In this document: one piece after another, positions 49,912 to 60,667 of the stretch | Layout: each line of letters starts with the position of its first letter | Position numbering within the stretch: the stretch's first letter is position 1 | From: Curtobacterium flaccumfaciens | Lineage (GTDB): Bacteria > Actinomycetota > Actinomycetes > Actinomycetales > Microbacteriaceae | Direction of reading: 5' to 3' | DNA length: 64,000 nucleotides | NCBI GenBank assembly: GCA_029689965.1 | Contig: CP121450.1 | Span: forward strand, 1,736,001-1,800,000 | Position numbers and translations under genes: made by a program | The notes under the pieces: model-generated | What the model saw: only the letters and a program-made list of their open reading frames with translations | The model's database searches: none | What the model was told of the DNA's origin: nothing

Positions 49912-51528
49912 TCAGCGGTCGATCCATGCCGTGCCGAACCACGGGGTCGAGACCGCCGTGGTCTGCACGCCGTGGACGGACGACCGGATCAGGAAGTGGT
50001 TCTGCTGGTCGTACAGGGGGAGCACCGTCCCGCTGGACAGGATGATCTTCTGCGCCTGCTCGTACAGGTCGCCGCGCTCGGACGTGTCCGAGGTCTGCGC
50101 GGCCCGCTGCAGCAGGTCGTCGAGCTCCGGGTCGTCGAGCTGGGCGAGGTTCGCGAAGTACCCCGACGGTGCGGGCGTGATGCTCGCGCTGTCGTAGAGG
50201 ATGCGGAGGACGTCCGCGCCGACCTTCGTGTACGGGGCGCTGACGACGTCGTACTCGTTCGCCGCGAGGGCCGCGTACCAGCTGGACAGGTCGAGCTCCT
50301 TGAGGACGACCTTGAAGCCGACGGCCTTCTCGGACGCCTGGATCTGCTGGAACAGACTGCGCTCGGCGGGGACGGACTGGTTCGTCGACACCGGGAACGT
50401 GACGGTGAGCTGCTGGCCGTCCTTCTGCCGGATGCCGTCGCTGCCGACCTTCCAGCCGGCGTCGTCGAGGAGCTGCTTCGCCTTCTTCGGGGAGTACTCG
50501 AACAGGCTCTTGTCGGAGTAGCCGTACGGCTCGACGCTGGAGAGCACCGAGTACGAGCGCTTCGCCGTCCCGAGGAAGAGCGACCGGATGCCTGGATCGA
50601 TCTCGGCGCCGGCGATGAACGCCTTGCGCACGGCCTCCTCACGGAAGACGCCGTGGCCGGAGTTCAGCTCGAGGCGGTTCGACGCGCCGGGGCGCGGAGC
50701 GTCGAGGTCGCGGATCGAGCCCTTCGACGACGCCGCCTTCAGCTGGTCGGGCTGGGCGTTGTCGATGACGTCGACCTGGCCGGACTGCAGTGCCGCGTAG
50801 CGGGAGGTCGAGTCGGGCAGGAACCGCCAGGTGATGCCGTCGAGGCGGGGCGCGGTCGTTCCCCAGTAGTCGTCGTTCTTCGTCAGCGTGACGCGGTCGC
50901 CGTGCTTCCAGGCGGTGACCTCGAACGGACCGGTGCCGACGGGCGACTCGCAGTTGACCTCCTGCGAGCGCTGCAGGGCCTTCGGGGACTCCATGCCGAC
51001 CCAGGGCTGCGAGAACGACTCGAGCAGGGCACTGTCCGGACGGCTCAGCGAGAGCGTGACGGTGTGGTCGTCGGTGGCGGTCGCCTTCGTGATCGACTGC
51101 AGCGCGAGGTACCCCGTGCTCGATGCCGTCGCCGGGTCCTGCACGTGCTCGATGTTCGCCACGACCGCAGCGGCGTCGAAGGGCGTGCCGTCGGTGAAGG
51201 TCACGTCGTCGCGGAGCGTGAACGTGAGGGTCTTCCCGTCGTCGCTCGTGGTCCAGGACTTCGCGAGCGCGGGGACGGGCTTGCCGTCGTCGAGGGCCGT
51301 GAGCTCCTCGACGTACTGGCTGGACAGCAGCGCCTGCGGGTAGTTGCCGCCGACGTGCGGGTCGAGGCAGGTGGGTTCGGCGTCGCCCGAGGCGTACACG
51401 AGCGTGCCGCCGTTCACCGGGGTGCTGCTGCTCGTCGCGCTGTTGCCGGTGCACCCGGCGAGGACGAGGAGGAGCGCGGCGGCGCCGGCGACCACGGCGG
51501 TGGTTTTCTGTACTGAGTCCAAGATCAT
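49912..51528 (-). CDS. Peptide/nickel-type ABC substrate-binding lipoprotein
   Basis: A 538 aa SBP family 5 lipoprotein, frame intact. Signal peptide with lipobox VLAGCT (Cys near 26), then NGGTLVYASGDAEPTCLDPH, the LRDDVTFTDGTPFDA motif, GTGPFEVTAWKHGD and DQQNHFLIRSS near the C-terminus. The VYASGDAEPTCLDPHVGGNY start suggests a peptide or small-solute receptor. It heads the minus-strand operon of two permeases and a double ATPase. ATG 51528 is only 32 bp from the divergent TetR start, with TAGACT (51544-51539) as a possible -10 box. Confidence 0.92.
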   Translation of the reverse strand: MILDSVQKTTAVVAGAAALLLVLAGCTGNSATSSSTPVNGGTLVYASGDAEPTCLDPHVGGNYPQALLSSQYVEELTALDDGKPVPALAKSWTTSDDGKTLTFTLRDDVTFTDGTPFDAAAVVANIEHVQDPATASSTGYLALQSITKATATDDHTVTLSLSRPDSALLESFSQPWVGMESPKALQRSQEVNCESPVGTGPFEVTAWKHGDRVTLTKNDDYWGTTAPRLDGITWRFLPDSTSRYAALQSGQVDVIDNAQPDQLKAASSKGSIRDLDAPRPGASNRLELNSGHGVFREEAVRKAFIAGAEIDPGIRSLFLGTAKRSYSVLSSVEPYGYSDKSLFEYSPKKAKQLLDDAGWKVGSDGIRQKDGQQLTVTFPVSTNQSVPAERSLFQQIQASEKAVGFKVVLKELDLSSWYAALAANEYDVVSAPYTKVGADVLRILYDSASITPAPSGYFANLAQLDDPELDDLLQRAAQTSDTSERGDLYEQAQKIILSSGTVLPLYDQQNHFLIRSSVHGVQTTAVSTPWFGTAWIDR

Positions 51529-51560
51529 GGCTCGGCGAGTCTAGCGGTTTACTGGGGCCC

Positions 51561-52159
51561 ATGGACGAACCGATGCGCCGCGGTGGACGGCCCCGACGCT
51601 CGAGCGCCGAGGTCCTCGCGGACGCCGCCGCGGAGCTGTTCCTCGAGCAGGGCTACGGCCGGACGACCGTCGACCAGATCGCCGCCCGGGCCGGGGTGAG
51701 CCGGGCGACCTTCTTCAACTACTTCACCGCGAAGTCGGACGTCCTGTGGCTCGAGCTCGACGCCGCGGTCGCCTCGCTGCCCGCGCTGCTCGAACGGTCC
51801 GGTGAGACCTCGGCCGTCCGCGCGGTCGAAGATGCCCTGCTCGCGGCCGCCCGCGCACACGACCCGGACCGGGTGCCGTGGGCGATCGCGCAGGCCGAGG
51901 TGATGGGCATCGGACCGAACTCGTCGCGAGCGTGGCCACCCGGGTGATGACGCAGCACGGGGCCGTCGCGGCGTTCGTGGCGGGACGGACCGGCGAGCGG
52001 CCGACGGCGCTCTGGCCGCAGTCGGTGGCGGGCGCCATGCTCGGTGCCGCCGCGGCCGCGTTCGGCGTGTGGGTGTTCGACGGCGTCGCGCGGGAGCCGC
52101 TCGTGCACTACGTCGCCGCGGCGCTGTCCCCGGTGGCCGCAGGACTCGACGACGCCTGA
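51561..52159 (+). CDS. TetR-family regulator
   Basis: About 199 aa with an N-terminal helix-turn-helix (ELFLEQGYGRTTVDQIAARAGVSRATFFNYFTAKSDVL, residues 27-64) and a helical C-terminal domain (PDRVPWAIAQAEVMGIG, then ELVASVATRVMTQHG). A G is missing at 51912-51913. ATG 51561 is 7 nt after a TTTACT box, so leaderless translation is possible. The 32 bp gap to the divergent ABC operon makes that operon the likely target, though no clear palindrome fits in the gap. Confidence 0.85.
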
Positions 52160-52196
52160 ACGGCCGCACCCTCGGGGGCGTGTGATGATCGTCGGG

Positions 52197-53767
52197 ATGA
52201 CCACCGCGACAGCGCCCCGCACGGCGACGAGCCACCGGGAGCGCGGTCGAGCGCGCGGTCGCCGCACGGTCTCCGTCCGGGCCGTGGTCTTCGTCGCCGT
52301 CGCGCTCGCCGCGCTGTACCTCGCGTACTGGCGGATCGGCGAGCAGAACCCGTACACCGACGAGGTCACCTACATGCGTGCGGGCTGGGAGTACCTGCAC
52401 GGGATCGCGACCGCGAACCTCGAACACCCGCCCACGGCCAAGTACCTGTACGGGCTGTCGCAGTACGTCGTCGGTCGGGGCGTGCTCGGCCCGCGGATCG
52501 TGGCGAGCACGGCCTCCCTCGGCGTCGGTGTCGTGCTGCTCCTCTGGCTGCGCCGTCCGCTCGGGTGGTGGGGGCCCAGCTCGCGGCCGCGCTCTGGTGG
52601 CTCTCGCCCCGCGGCGACTCGGCGACGTGGATGCACGTCGCGTCCGGGTCCGCGGCCCGGATCGACCGGATCGGCCTGCTCGAACCCGTGATGACGGCCT
52701 TCGGCGTGATCGCGGTCGCCGCTGCCTGGCAGTGGGCCGCATCCGCCGGGTCGCGCTCCCGGGACCCTGCTCGCCACGGCACCGGACGTGTCGGCGGACC
52801 CACTGCCGGATGGCCGTGGATGGCGCTCGCCGGAGCAGCCCTCGCCGCGTCCGTGACGTCGAAGGTCACCACGGCCGTCCTCGTCGTCGCGCTCGTCGCC
52901 GTGCCGCTGCTCTTCCGGCGTTGGCTCGGGATGCTCGTCGCAGCCGTCGTCGCCGCGGTGTCCTTCGCCATCGTCTTCGTCCTGGTGTACCTGCCCGTCG
53001 GCGGTCTCGGCGCGATCGAGTACATGCTGCGGTTCCAGGGGGCGCACAACACCGACGGGCACGAGATCAGCGTCCTCGGCGCGACGTACACGCGGGCGCC
53101 CTGGTGGTCGAACGGTGTCTACCTGGCGCAGGGAGTGGGCTGGCCGTTCCTCGTGGTGGTCGTGATCGGCGTGCTCGCGGCGGTCGTCCTCCGGCCGGAC
53201 CGGCTGGTCGCGCTGCTCGGGATCGCCGCGGCGGCGCTCATGGCGTTCTCGGCGGTCGCGCACGTCGCGCACGTCGCACTACTACATCGTGTGGATGCCG
53301 TTCCTCGTCGCGCTCGCCGCCGTGGGCTACACCCGCCTCGCGCGCCTGCGGCCGCCGTGGACGCTCGTGCTCGCGGCGGTGTTGGTCGCCCCCACCGCGT
53401 TCTCGAGCGCACAGCTCGCGGTCGCCGTCGCCGAGGCGCGACCCGCCGGCCTGGCACGCCTCGGCACGGAACTCCGTGCGCACGGCGTGCCAGACGGCGG
53501 CCGGTTGCTCTTCGCGGGCGTCCCGCGGCCGACCTTCGACGTCTGGTTCCGAGGCCGGGGATCATGCAGTACGTCACCGTCGGGACCTACGGCGCGCTCG
53601 TGGAGGGGCGCGACGCACGCTTCCCGCTCACGGACGAGCTGCGTGCTCTCGTGCGGGAGCACCCGGAGGCGTTCGACGAGTTCCGCGTCGACGACCTGCG
53701 CGTGTGGGTGCCGAAGGACGGCCGCGAGATCGAGAAGCGAGGCGCCGACGCGGTGCTCGTCGGCTGA
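52197..53767 (+). CDS. Membrane glycosyltransferase of the PMT/ArnT (GT39/GT83) superfamily
   Basis: About 523 aa with ten to twelve membrane helices. The first extracytoplasmic loop has the acidic pair of this superfamily in NPYTDEVTYMRAGWEYL followed by NLEHPPTAKYLYG, and a later loop reads EYMLRFQGAHNTDGH. The C-terminus is a soluble domain (TVGTYGALVEGRDARFPL). Breaks occur at 52570-52574, near 53266-53275 and at 53555-53556. It probably transfers a sugar from a polyprenyl donor outside the membrane. GATGAT lies 7 nt before ATG 52197; ATG 52185 is an alternative. Confidence 0.82.
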
Positions 53768-53781
53768 CGCCCCGGTGCCGC

Positions 53782-54812
53782 TCAGTCGGTCCGGAGGGTG
53801 CCGGCGCCGCCCGACGCGACGTCCTCCACGGTGCCGTCCCGCACCACCTCGGGCACGTCGCCGTCGGCGGGCACGAGCGAGCCGTCGCCCGGGTAGCTCA
53901 GCGTGAGGACGGCCTCCTCGATGTACTGGCTCTCCTCGAGTGACTGCTCGACGTCGCGGAGCCGGACCGCGACGTGCGCCTCGGTCTCGTCGCCGGTGAG
54001 GTCGACGGCCGCGACGAGGTAGACCCGCGACGGCCCGACGAACTCCAGGTGCAGGTACGTCACCCGTTCGATCTGCTCCCGGCCGAGGAGCTCCACGAGC
54101 ACCGCGTTCTCGAGCTCCGGCGACGTGCTCTCGCCGAGCAGGAACCGGCGGTTCCGGTCGATGAGGACGATCGCGACGACGCCGAGCAGGACACCGATCG
54201 CGATGGAACCGACGGCGTCGAACACCGCGAGGCCGGTCACCTGGTGCAGGAACACCCCGAGGAACGCCACCGCCAGTCCGATGAGCGCGGCGGCGTCCTC
54301 GGCGAACACGGCACGCAGCGTCGGGTTCGACGACTGCAGGACGTGGCGCAGCACCGGCACCCGTCGCTTCGTCGCGGCACCGTGCGCCTGCCGGTACGCC
54401 TGCAGGAAACTCGTGCCCTCGAGGCAGAAGGACACCGCGAGCACGATGTAGTTGAGGAGCACGTCCTCCGCCGGTCCGGTGTCCCGAGCTCGGTGATGCC
54501 GTGGTAGATCGACACGATGGCGCCGGCGGTGAACAGCCCGAACGCGGCGAACATCGACCAGATGTAGGTCTCGCGGCCGTACCCGAGCGGGTGCGCAGCG
54601 TCGCGCTTCCGTGCTCCCCGCCGTTCGGCGACGAGCAGGAAGACCTCGTTCCCGGTGTCCGCCCATGAGTGCGCGGCCTCGGCGACCATCGACGCCGATC
54701 CGGAGATCAGGGAGGCGACGGTCTTGGCGATCGCGACGAGCAGGTTCGCGGCGAACGCGATGACGACGGTGAGCAAGGACTCGGGACGGTCCTGGTCGGA
54801 GGACGACGGCAT
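53782..54812 (-). CDS. Cation diffusion facilitator family transporter
   Basis: About 343 aa. Six membrane helices with the CDF metal-site pattern ([20 protein letters not shown] in helix 2 and [15 protein letters not shown] in helix 5) and a cytoplasmic C-terminal domain of about 110 aa, ending in an acidic tail. A G is missing (read as C at 54483-54485) between GITELG and [12 protein letters not shown]. It exports divalent cations such as zinc in exchange for protons; the HxxxD rather than DxxxD in helix 2 is compatible with zinc selectivity. It is divergent from the ileS T-box. Confidence 0.9.
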
Positions 54813-54835
54813 CGCTCCAGCATGCTCCCGTCCGC

Positions 54836-55062
54836 TAGACTCGTGCCCACAGGTGTCGATCCGGCCATCACCGGGGAGCCTCCGGAAGAACGCGGACCAC
54901 GGTGCCAGTCACCGCCGGTTCGTCAGTAGAACCGGGCGGACCGGGCCGCGCGATCCCCGAACACGAGCGGTCGTGGGCAGGTGCCCGCGGCAAGCGAGGT
55001 GGTACCGCGGAGCGTGCTCCGTCCTCGTGGACAGCCACAGCCGCGATCCACAGGAGCCCCCG
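54836..55062 (+). promoter_or_regulatory. T-box riboswitch of ileS
   Basis: A TAGACT -10 box (54836-54841) is followed by a short stem I with specifier codon ATC (54867-54869, Ile) and a CCGGGGAGCCTCCGGAAGAA block. The antiterminator/anti-sequestrator T-box word AGGTGGTACCGCG lies at 54997-55009, whose bulge pairs with the uncharged tRNA-Ile end. The layout matches actinobacterial translational T-boxes with an ultrashort stem I, in which the AGGAG at 55052-55056 is freed when tRNA-Ile is uncharged. Confidence 0.9.
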
Positions 55063-58000
55063 GTGCCGTACCCGCTCAACTCCAGCAACGACGGAGTCAC
55101 CCCGTCGCCGTCGTTCCCCGCCGTCGAGCAGGGGATCCTCGCCTTCTGGAAGGGCGACGGGACGTTCCAGGCATCGATCGACCAGCGCGAGGGCTGCCCG
55201 GAGTGGACCTTCTACGACGGCCCGCCGTTCGCCAACGGCCTGCCCCACTACGGCCACCTGCTGACCGGGTACGCCAAGGACGTCTTCCCCGCTACCAGAC
55301 CATGCGCGGCAAGCAGGTCCACCGCCGCTTCGGCTGGGACACCCACGGTCTGCCGGCCGAGCTCGAGGCGATGCGCCAGCTCGGCATCACCGAGAAGCAC
55401 GAGATCGACGAGATGGGCGTCGACGTCTTCAACGCGGCCGCGAAGAAGAGCGTCCTGCAGTACACCGACGAGTGGCAGCAGTACGTCACCCGCCAGGCGC
55501 GCTGGGTCGACTTCGAGAACGACTACAAGACCCTCGACGTGACCTTCATGGAGAGCGTGCTGTGGGCGTGGAAGCAGCTTCTGGGACAAGGGCCTGGCGT
55601 ACGAGGGCTTCCGGGTCCTGCCGTACTGCTGGAACGACCAGACGCCGCTGTCGAACCACGAGCTGCGCATGGACGACGACGTCTACCAGATGCGTCAGGA
55701 CCAGTCCGTCACGGTGTCGTTCCCGTTGCAGGGTGCGCGTGCCGCGGAGCTCGGGCTCGACGGTGTGCGGGCGCTCGCCTGGACGACGACCCCGTGGACA
55801 CTGCCGACGAACGCGGCGCTGGCCGTCGGTCCTGCGGTCTCGTACGTGGTGCTGCCGGCCGGACCTGGAGGCGCGGCTGACGGTGGTCCCGTTGGGTCCG
55901 TCTCGACCGTGCCCGCCAACTACCTGCTCGCGTCGGACACCGTGGCCGCCCACGCGAAGGACCTCGGCTACGAGACGGCGGAGGACGCCGCTGCCGCGGT
56001 CGTCCGCACCCTCACGGGGGCCGAGCTCGACGGTGTCGAGTACGAGCGCCTGTTCGACTTCCTCGCCGGTGCCGAGGGCATGGAGAACGCCTGGAAGATC
56101 CTGGTCGCCGACTACGTCGAGACCGGCGAGGGCACCGGCATCGTGCACCAGGCCCCGGCGTACGGTGCGGACGACCAGGAGGTCTGCGCCGCCGCGGGCA
56201 TCCCCGTCGTGCTCTCCCTCGACGAGGGCGGCGTCTTCACGTCGCAGTTCGGCGAAGTCGCCGGCATGCTCTGGTCGGACGCGAACAAGCCGCTGACGAA
56301 GGCCGTCCGCGACGCCGGACGGCTGCTCCGCCAGGCGTCCTACGAGCACAGCTACCCGCACTGCTGGCGCTGCCGCAAGCCGCTCATCTACAAGGCCGTG
56401 TCGTCGTGGTTCGTCCGCGTCACCGACTTCCGCGACCGGATGGGCAAGCTGAACCAGGACGTCAACTGGGTGCCCGACAACGTCAAGGACGGCCAGTTCG
56501 GCAAGTGGGTCGGGAACGCGATCGACTGGTCGGTGTCCCGGAACCGGTACTTCGGCACGCCGATCCCGGTGTGGCAGTCCGACGACCCCGAGCACCCGCG
56601 GACCGACGTCTACGGCTCGCTCGAGGAGATCGAGCGCGACTTCGGGCGGCTGCCCCGGAACGCTGACGGTGAGGTCGACCTGCACCGTCCGTTCATCGAC
56701 GACCTCACCCGGCCGAACCCCGACGATCCCACCGGGAAGTCGACCATGCGCCGGATCACCGACGTGTTCGACGTGTGGTTCGACTCCGGGTCGATGCCGT
56801 ACGCCCAGGTGCACTACCCGTTCGAGAACCGCGAGTGGTTCGAGGCGCACAACCCGGCGGACTTCATCGTCGAGTACATCGGCCAGACGCGCGGCTGGTT
56901 CTACGTCATGCACGTGCTGTCCACCGCCCTGTTCGACCGTCCCGCGTTCCGGAACGTCATCAGCCACGGCATCGTCCTGGGCTCCGACGGTCAGAAGATG
57001 TCGAAGTCGCTCCGGAACTACCCGACGTCTCCGAGGTGTTCGACCGCGACGGCGCCGACGCCATGCGCTGGTTCCTGATGTCGTCGTCGGTGATCCGCGG
57101 CGGCAACCTCGTCGTCACCGAAGAAGGGATCCGCCAGGGCGTCCGCGAGTTCCTGCTGCCGCTGTGGTCGACGTACTACTTCTTCACCCTCTACGCGAAC
57201 GCCGACGGGTACCGGGCGACCCGCAGCACCGCGAGCACCGACGTGCTCGACCGCTACCTGCTCGCCAAGACCCGCGTGCTGGTGGAGGACGTCAGGACGC
57301 ACCTCGACGCGCTCGACACCCCGCTCGCGGCCCTCGCCGTGCGCGAGTTCGCCGACGTGCTGACGAACTGGTACGTCCGCCGGTCGCGCGACAAGTTCTG
57401 GGCCGGGGCATCGTCGAGCGCCGGAGCGACGGCCGCGTTCGACACGCTGTACACCGTGCTGGAGACGCTCACCCGCGTCGCCGCGCCGCTCGCTCCGCTC
57501 GTCACCGAGGAGGTCTGGAAGGGACTGACCGGTGGCCGCTCCGTGCACCTCGAGGACTTCCCGTCGGCGGAGGAGTTCCCTGCCGACGACGCCCTGGTCG
57601 ACGCCATGGACCGCGTGCGCGACGTCGCCTCGAAGGGGCTCGCGCTCCGGAAGGCGACCGGCAAGCGCGTCCGCCTGCCGCTCGCGACCCTGACGCTCGT
57701 CGTGCCGGACCCCGCAGCGGTCGAGCCCTTCGCGGACATCCTGCGCGACGAGCTCAACGTCAAGCAGGTCGTGCTCGAACAGCAGGAGGAGTCCTCCCTC
57801 GGCCGCTACGGCATCGAACGGAAGCTCACCGTCAACGCCCGCGCCGCCGGTCCTCGCATCGGCAAGCAGGTCCAGCAGGTGATCCCGGCCGCCAAGAAGG
57901 GCGACTGGGCCGCGACCGAGACCGGCGTGACCGTCGGCGGCGTCGACCTGGTCGAGGGCGAGTACACGCTCGACCTCACCGTCGCCGACGACTCCGTGGC

Positions 58001-58322
58001 GGTGGCGTTCCTCGAGGGCGGCGGCTTCGTGGTGCTCGACACCGTGACCACGCCCGAGCTCGAGGCCGAGGGGCTCGCCCGTGACGTCGTCCGCGCCGTG
58101 CAGCAGGCCCGTCGCGACGCCGACCTCGACGTCAGCGACCGGATCGTCCTGACGCTCCGGGTCTCCGCCGGCGCCGTGGAAGCGGTCCGCACGCACGAAC
58201 AGCTCATCGCGGGGGAGACCCTGTCGACGAGCACCTCGATCGACGCGGCCGAGTTCGCGCAGGGCGAGGGCACCGACGTCGGCGACGGTGCGAGGGTGTC
58301 CGTGGAGGTGGCACGCGCATGA
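55063..58322 (+). CDS. ileS: Isoleucyl-tRNA synthetase
   Basis: About 1086 aa, the long zinc-free/eukaryote-like form found in actinobacteria. The HIGH motif is in [15 protein letters not shown] (near residue 55) and KMSKS in [17 protein letters not shown] (near 647). The editing domain carries [15 protein letters not shown], and a [10 protein letters not shown] segment is present. Breaks occur at 55287-55290, 55579-55580 (extra T in AGCTC) and 57021-57023. GTG 55063 follows AGGAG. The [14 protein letters not shown] loop is encoded by a dispersed-motif copy (55861-55876). It is regulated by the T-box and coupled to folC by ATGA. Confidence 0.96.
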
Positions 58323-59781
58323 GCGACTACAGGAACGAGCACGACGACGAGGACGACGCCGTCGCTGACGGCATCGAGATCCCGGTCGGTCCCGCCGGGG
58401 ACGCGAGCCCGGTCGAGGCCGTGCCGTACGGCGCGGACGACGACGAGGTCAGGCGTGTCGAGGCCGCCCTGTACGCCCGCATCGGCGAGCAGTCGCCCGA
58501 GCACCGGCTCTCGGCGACCCGGCGCGCCGTCGAGCTCCTCGGCGACCCGCACCTGTCGTACCCCGTGATCCACCTCACGGGGACGAACGGCAAGACCTCG
58601 ACCGCGCGGATGACCGAGAGCATCGTCCGGGCGCACGGCCTCCGGACCGGCCTGATGACCAGCCCGCACCTGGTGTCGATCCGGGAGCGCATCGTGATCG
58701 ACGGCGCCCCGATCGAGCCGAGCCGCTTCGTGGAGAACTGGGACGACATCGTCCCCATCCTCGAGATGACCGACCGCGAGCTCACCGCCAAGGGCGAACT
58801 CCCGTTGACGTTCTTCGAGGCGCTCACCGTCCTCGCCCTGGCGTGCTTCGCCGAGGCCCCCGTCGACGTCGCCGTGATCGAGGTCGGCATGGGCGGCGAG
58901 TGGGACTCCACCAACGTCGTCCAGAGCCAGGTCGCCGTGTTCACCCCGATCGCGATCGACCACGCCAAGCAGCTCGGCAACACCGTCGCCGAGATCGCCC
59001 GCACGAAGTCCGGATCATCAAGCCGTCATCGTCGGTCGTGTCGAGCCGGCAGACGCCCGAGGCGCTCGCCGAGCTCCGGCGCGGCGCCGAGCTCACCGAG
59101 TCGACCCTCGCGGTCGAGGGTGAAGGATTCCGGGTGGTCGACGTGACGCCGGCCGTCGGCGGGCAGCTGATCACCGTGCAGGGCGTCGCCGGACGCTACG
59201 ACGACCTGTTCCTCCCGCTCTTCGGACGGCACCAGGCCGACAACGCCGCCGTCGCGATCGCCGCGGTCGAGTCGTTCCTCGGCCGCGGGTCGCAGCCCCT
59301 CGACGAGGACGTGCTCTCCGAGGGACTCGCCGGCGCCACCAGTCCCGGCCGCCTCCAGCCGATCGCCCAGGACCCGACCGTGGTCGTCGACGCCGCACAC
59401 AACCCGCACGGCGCCCGCGCCCTCGCCGAGGCGCTGCCCGTCGCGTTCCCCTCCGAGCACGTGGTCGGCGTCGTCGGCATCCTCGGCGACAAGGACGCGC
59501 GAGGGTTCGTCCGCGCGCTCAAGGACACCGTCGCCACCTTCGTCGTGACCCAGCCGCCGGGCGACCGCGCGCTCGATGCGGACGAGTTCGCCCGCATCGT
59601 CGTCGACGAGGTCGGCGAGGACCGTGTGGTGGTCGAGCCCTCCCTCGCCGCTGCCCTGCAGGAAGCGCGCGACCTCGCGGACGAGGCGGACGCCGAGGAC
59701 GCCCTCGTGCTCGTCGCGGGCTCCATCGTGATGGTGGGCAAGGTCATGGACCTGGTCCACGCGGAAGGTGACACGAAGTGA
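58319..59781 (+). CDS. folC: Folylpolyglutamate/dihydrofolate synthase
   Basis: About 487 aa Mur-ligase-type ATPase that adds glutamate to folates. The P-loop is HLTGTNGKTSTARM (near residue 90), with the folate-binding SPHLVSIRERI, the VIEVGMGGEWDSTN block, and the C-terminal VVVDAAHNPHGARALAEAL. A base is missing at 59012-59013, between IARTKSG and IIKPSS. An acidic N-terminal extension of about 45 residues precedes the domain. ATG 58319 overlaps the ileS stop. It is coupled to the DUF4233 gene by GTGA, the usual Microbacteriaceae arrangement. Confidence 0.95.
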
Positions 59782-60194
59782 CGGACGCACCACGGGCCTC
59801 CAGGCCGGAGCGTGACCCGCGGGCCCGGAAGCCGCGACGCGAACGCGGGGCGCAGGAGAGCCTGCTGTCGATCACCCTCATCCTCGAGGCGGTGATGTTC
59901 TTCTTCCCGATGCTCGTCGTCTTCGGCAAGGGGACCCTGCCGCCGGCCGCGGCGTTCGGCGGTGGCATCGGCGCGATGATCGTGCTGGCGCTCGCCTCAC
60001 GCCTGACGGGCAACCGGGCCGGTGTATGGTTCGGGTGGCTGCTGCAGGCGGCCATCCTCGCCACCGGGTTCATCGAGCCGTTCATGTTCGCGGTCGCGGT
60101 GGTGTTCCTGGCGTTGTGGGTCTTCTGCTTCGCCAAGGGCGGTCAGCTCGACCGCCAGAACGCCGCGCGACGGGCCGCGCTGGGCGAGGACTGA
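59778..60194 (+). CDS. DUF4233-family membrane protein
   Basis: A 138 aa protein with a basic N-terminal tail and three or four hydrophobic helices (SLLSITLILEAVMFFFPMLV, GGGIGAMIVLALAS, WFGWLLQAAILATGFI, FMFAVAVVFLALWVFCFA). This matches DUF4233, almost always found between folC and ndk in actinobacteria; function unknown. Frame intact. GTG 59778 overlaps the folC stop. The tail RASRPERDP is encoded by a dispersed-motif copy (59793-59808). Confidence 0.9.
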   Translation: MTDAPRASRPERDPRARKPRRERGAQESLLSITLILEAVMFFFPMLVVFGKGTLPPAAAFGGGIGAMIVLALASRLTGNRAGVWFGWLLQAAILATGFIEPFMFAVAVVFLALWVFCFAKGGQLDRQNAARRAALGED

Positions 60195-60230
60195 CCACCC
60201 CGTTCGACCCCGAAACACCAGGAGTTCTGC

Positions 60231-60649
60231 GTGCCCGACCTCGAAGAGACCCTCGTCCTCGTCAAGCCCGACGGCGTCGCCCGCCAGCTCACCGGTGAGA
60301 TCCTCCGCCGGATCGAGGCGAAGGGCTACGAGATCGTCGACCTGAAGATGCTGACGGCCCCCGCGACCTGCTCGACGCCCACTACGAGGAGCACCAGGGC
60401 AAGCCGTTCTTCGAGCCGCTCGTCGAGTTCATGCAGTCCGGTCCGGTCGTCGCCGTGCGCGTCGCGGGCAACGGCGTCATCGCCGGCTTCCGGTCCCTCG
60501 CCGGCACCACCGACCCGACCTCGGCCGCGCCCGGCACCATCCGTGGTGACCTCGGCCGCGACTGGGGCCTCAAGGTGCAGCAGAACCTGGTGCACGGTTC
60601 GGACAGCCCCGAGTCGGCGGCGCGCGAGCTCGCGCTCTGGTTCGCCTGA
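60231..60649 (+). CDS. ndk: Nucleoside diphosphate kinase
   Basis: About 139 aa. It transfers the gamma phosphate between nucleoside triphosphates and diphosphates through a phospho-His. The active site is [13 protein letters not shown] (His near residue 116), with [11 protein letters not shown] at the N-terminus and GTIRGDLG before the catalytic loop. A C is missing from the run at 60358-60362, splitting MLTA and [14 protein letters not shown] 60231 follows CCAGGAG at a short distance. The protein is full length after correction. Confidence 0.96.
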
Positions 60650-60667
60650 GACCGCGGGGAGCGATCC

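Noticed and set aside
48011..49942. An apparent DppB-DppC permease fusion of 643 codons
   Set aside because: The joining segment is palindromic repeat sequence, contains a plausible GTG start for the second gene, and a single missing G hides the stop of the first. Four nearby breaks show that the frame is unreliable.
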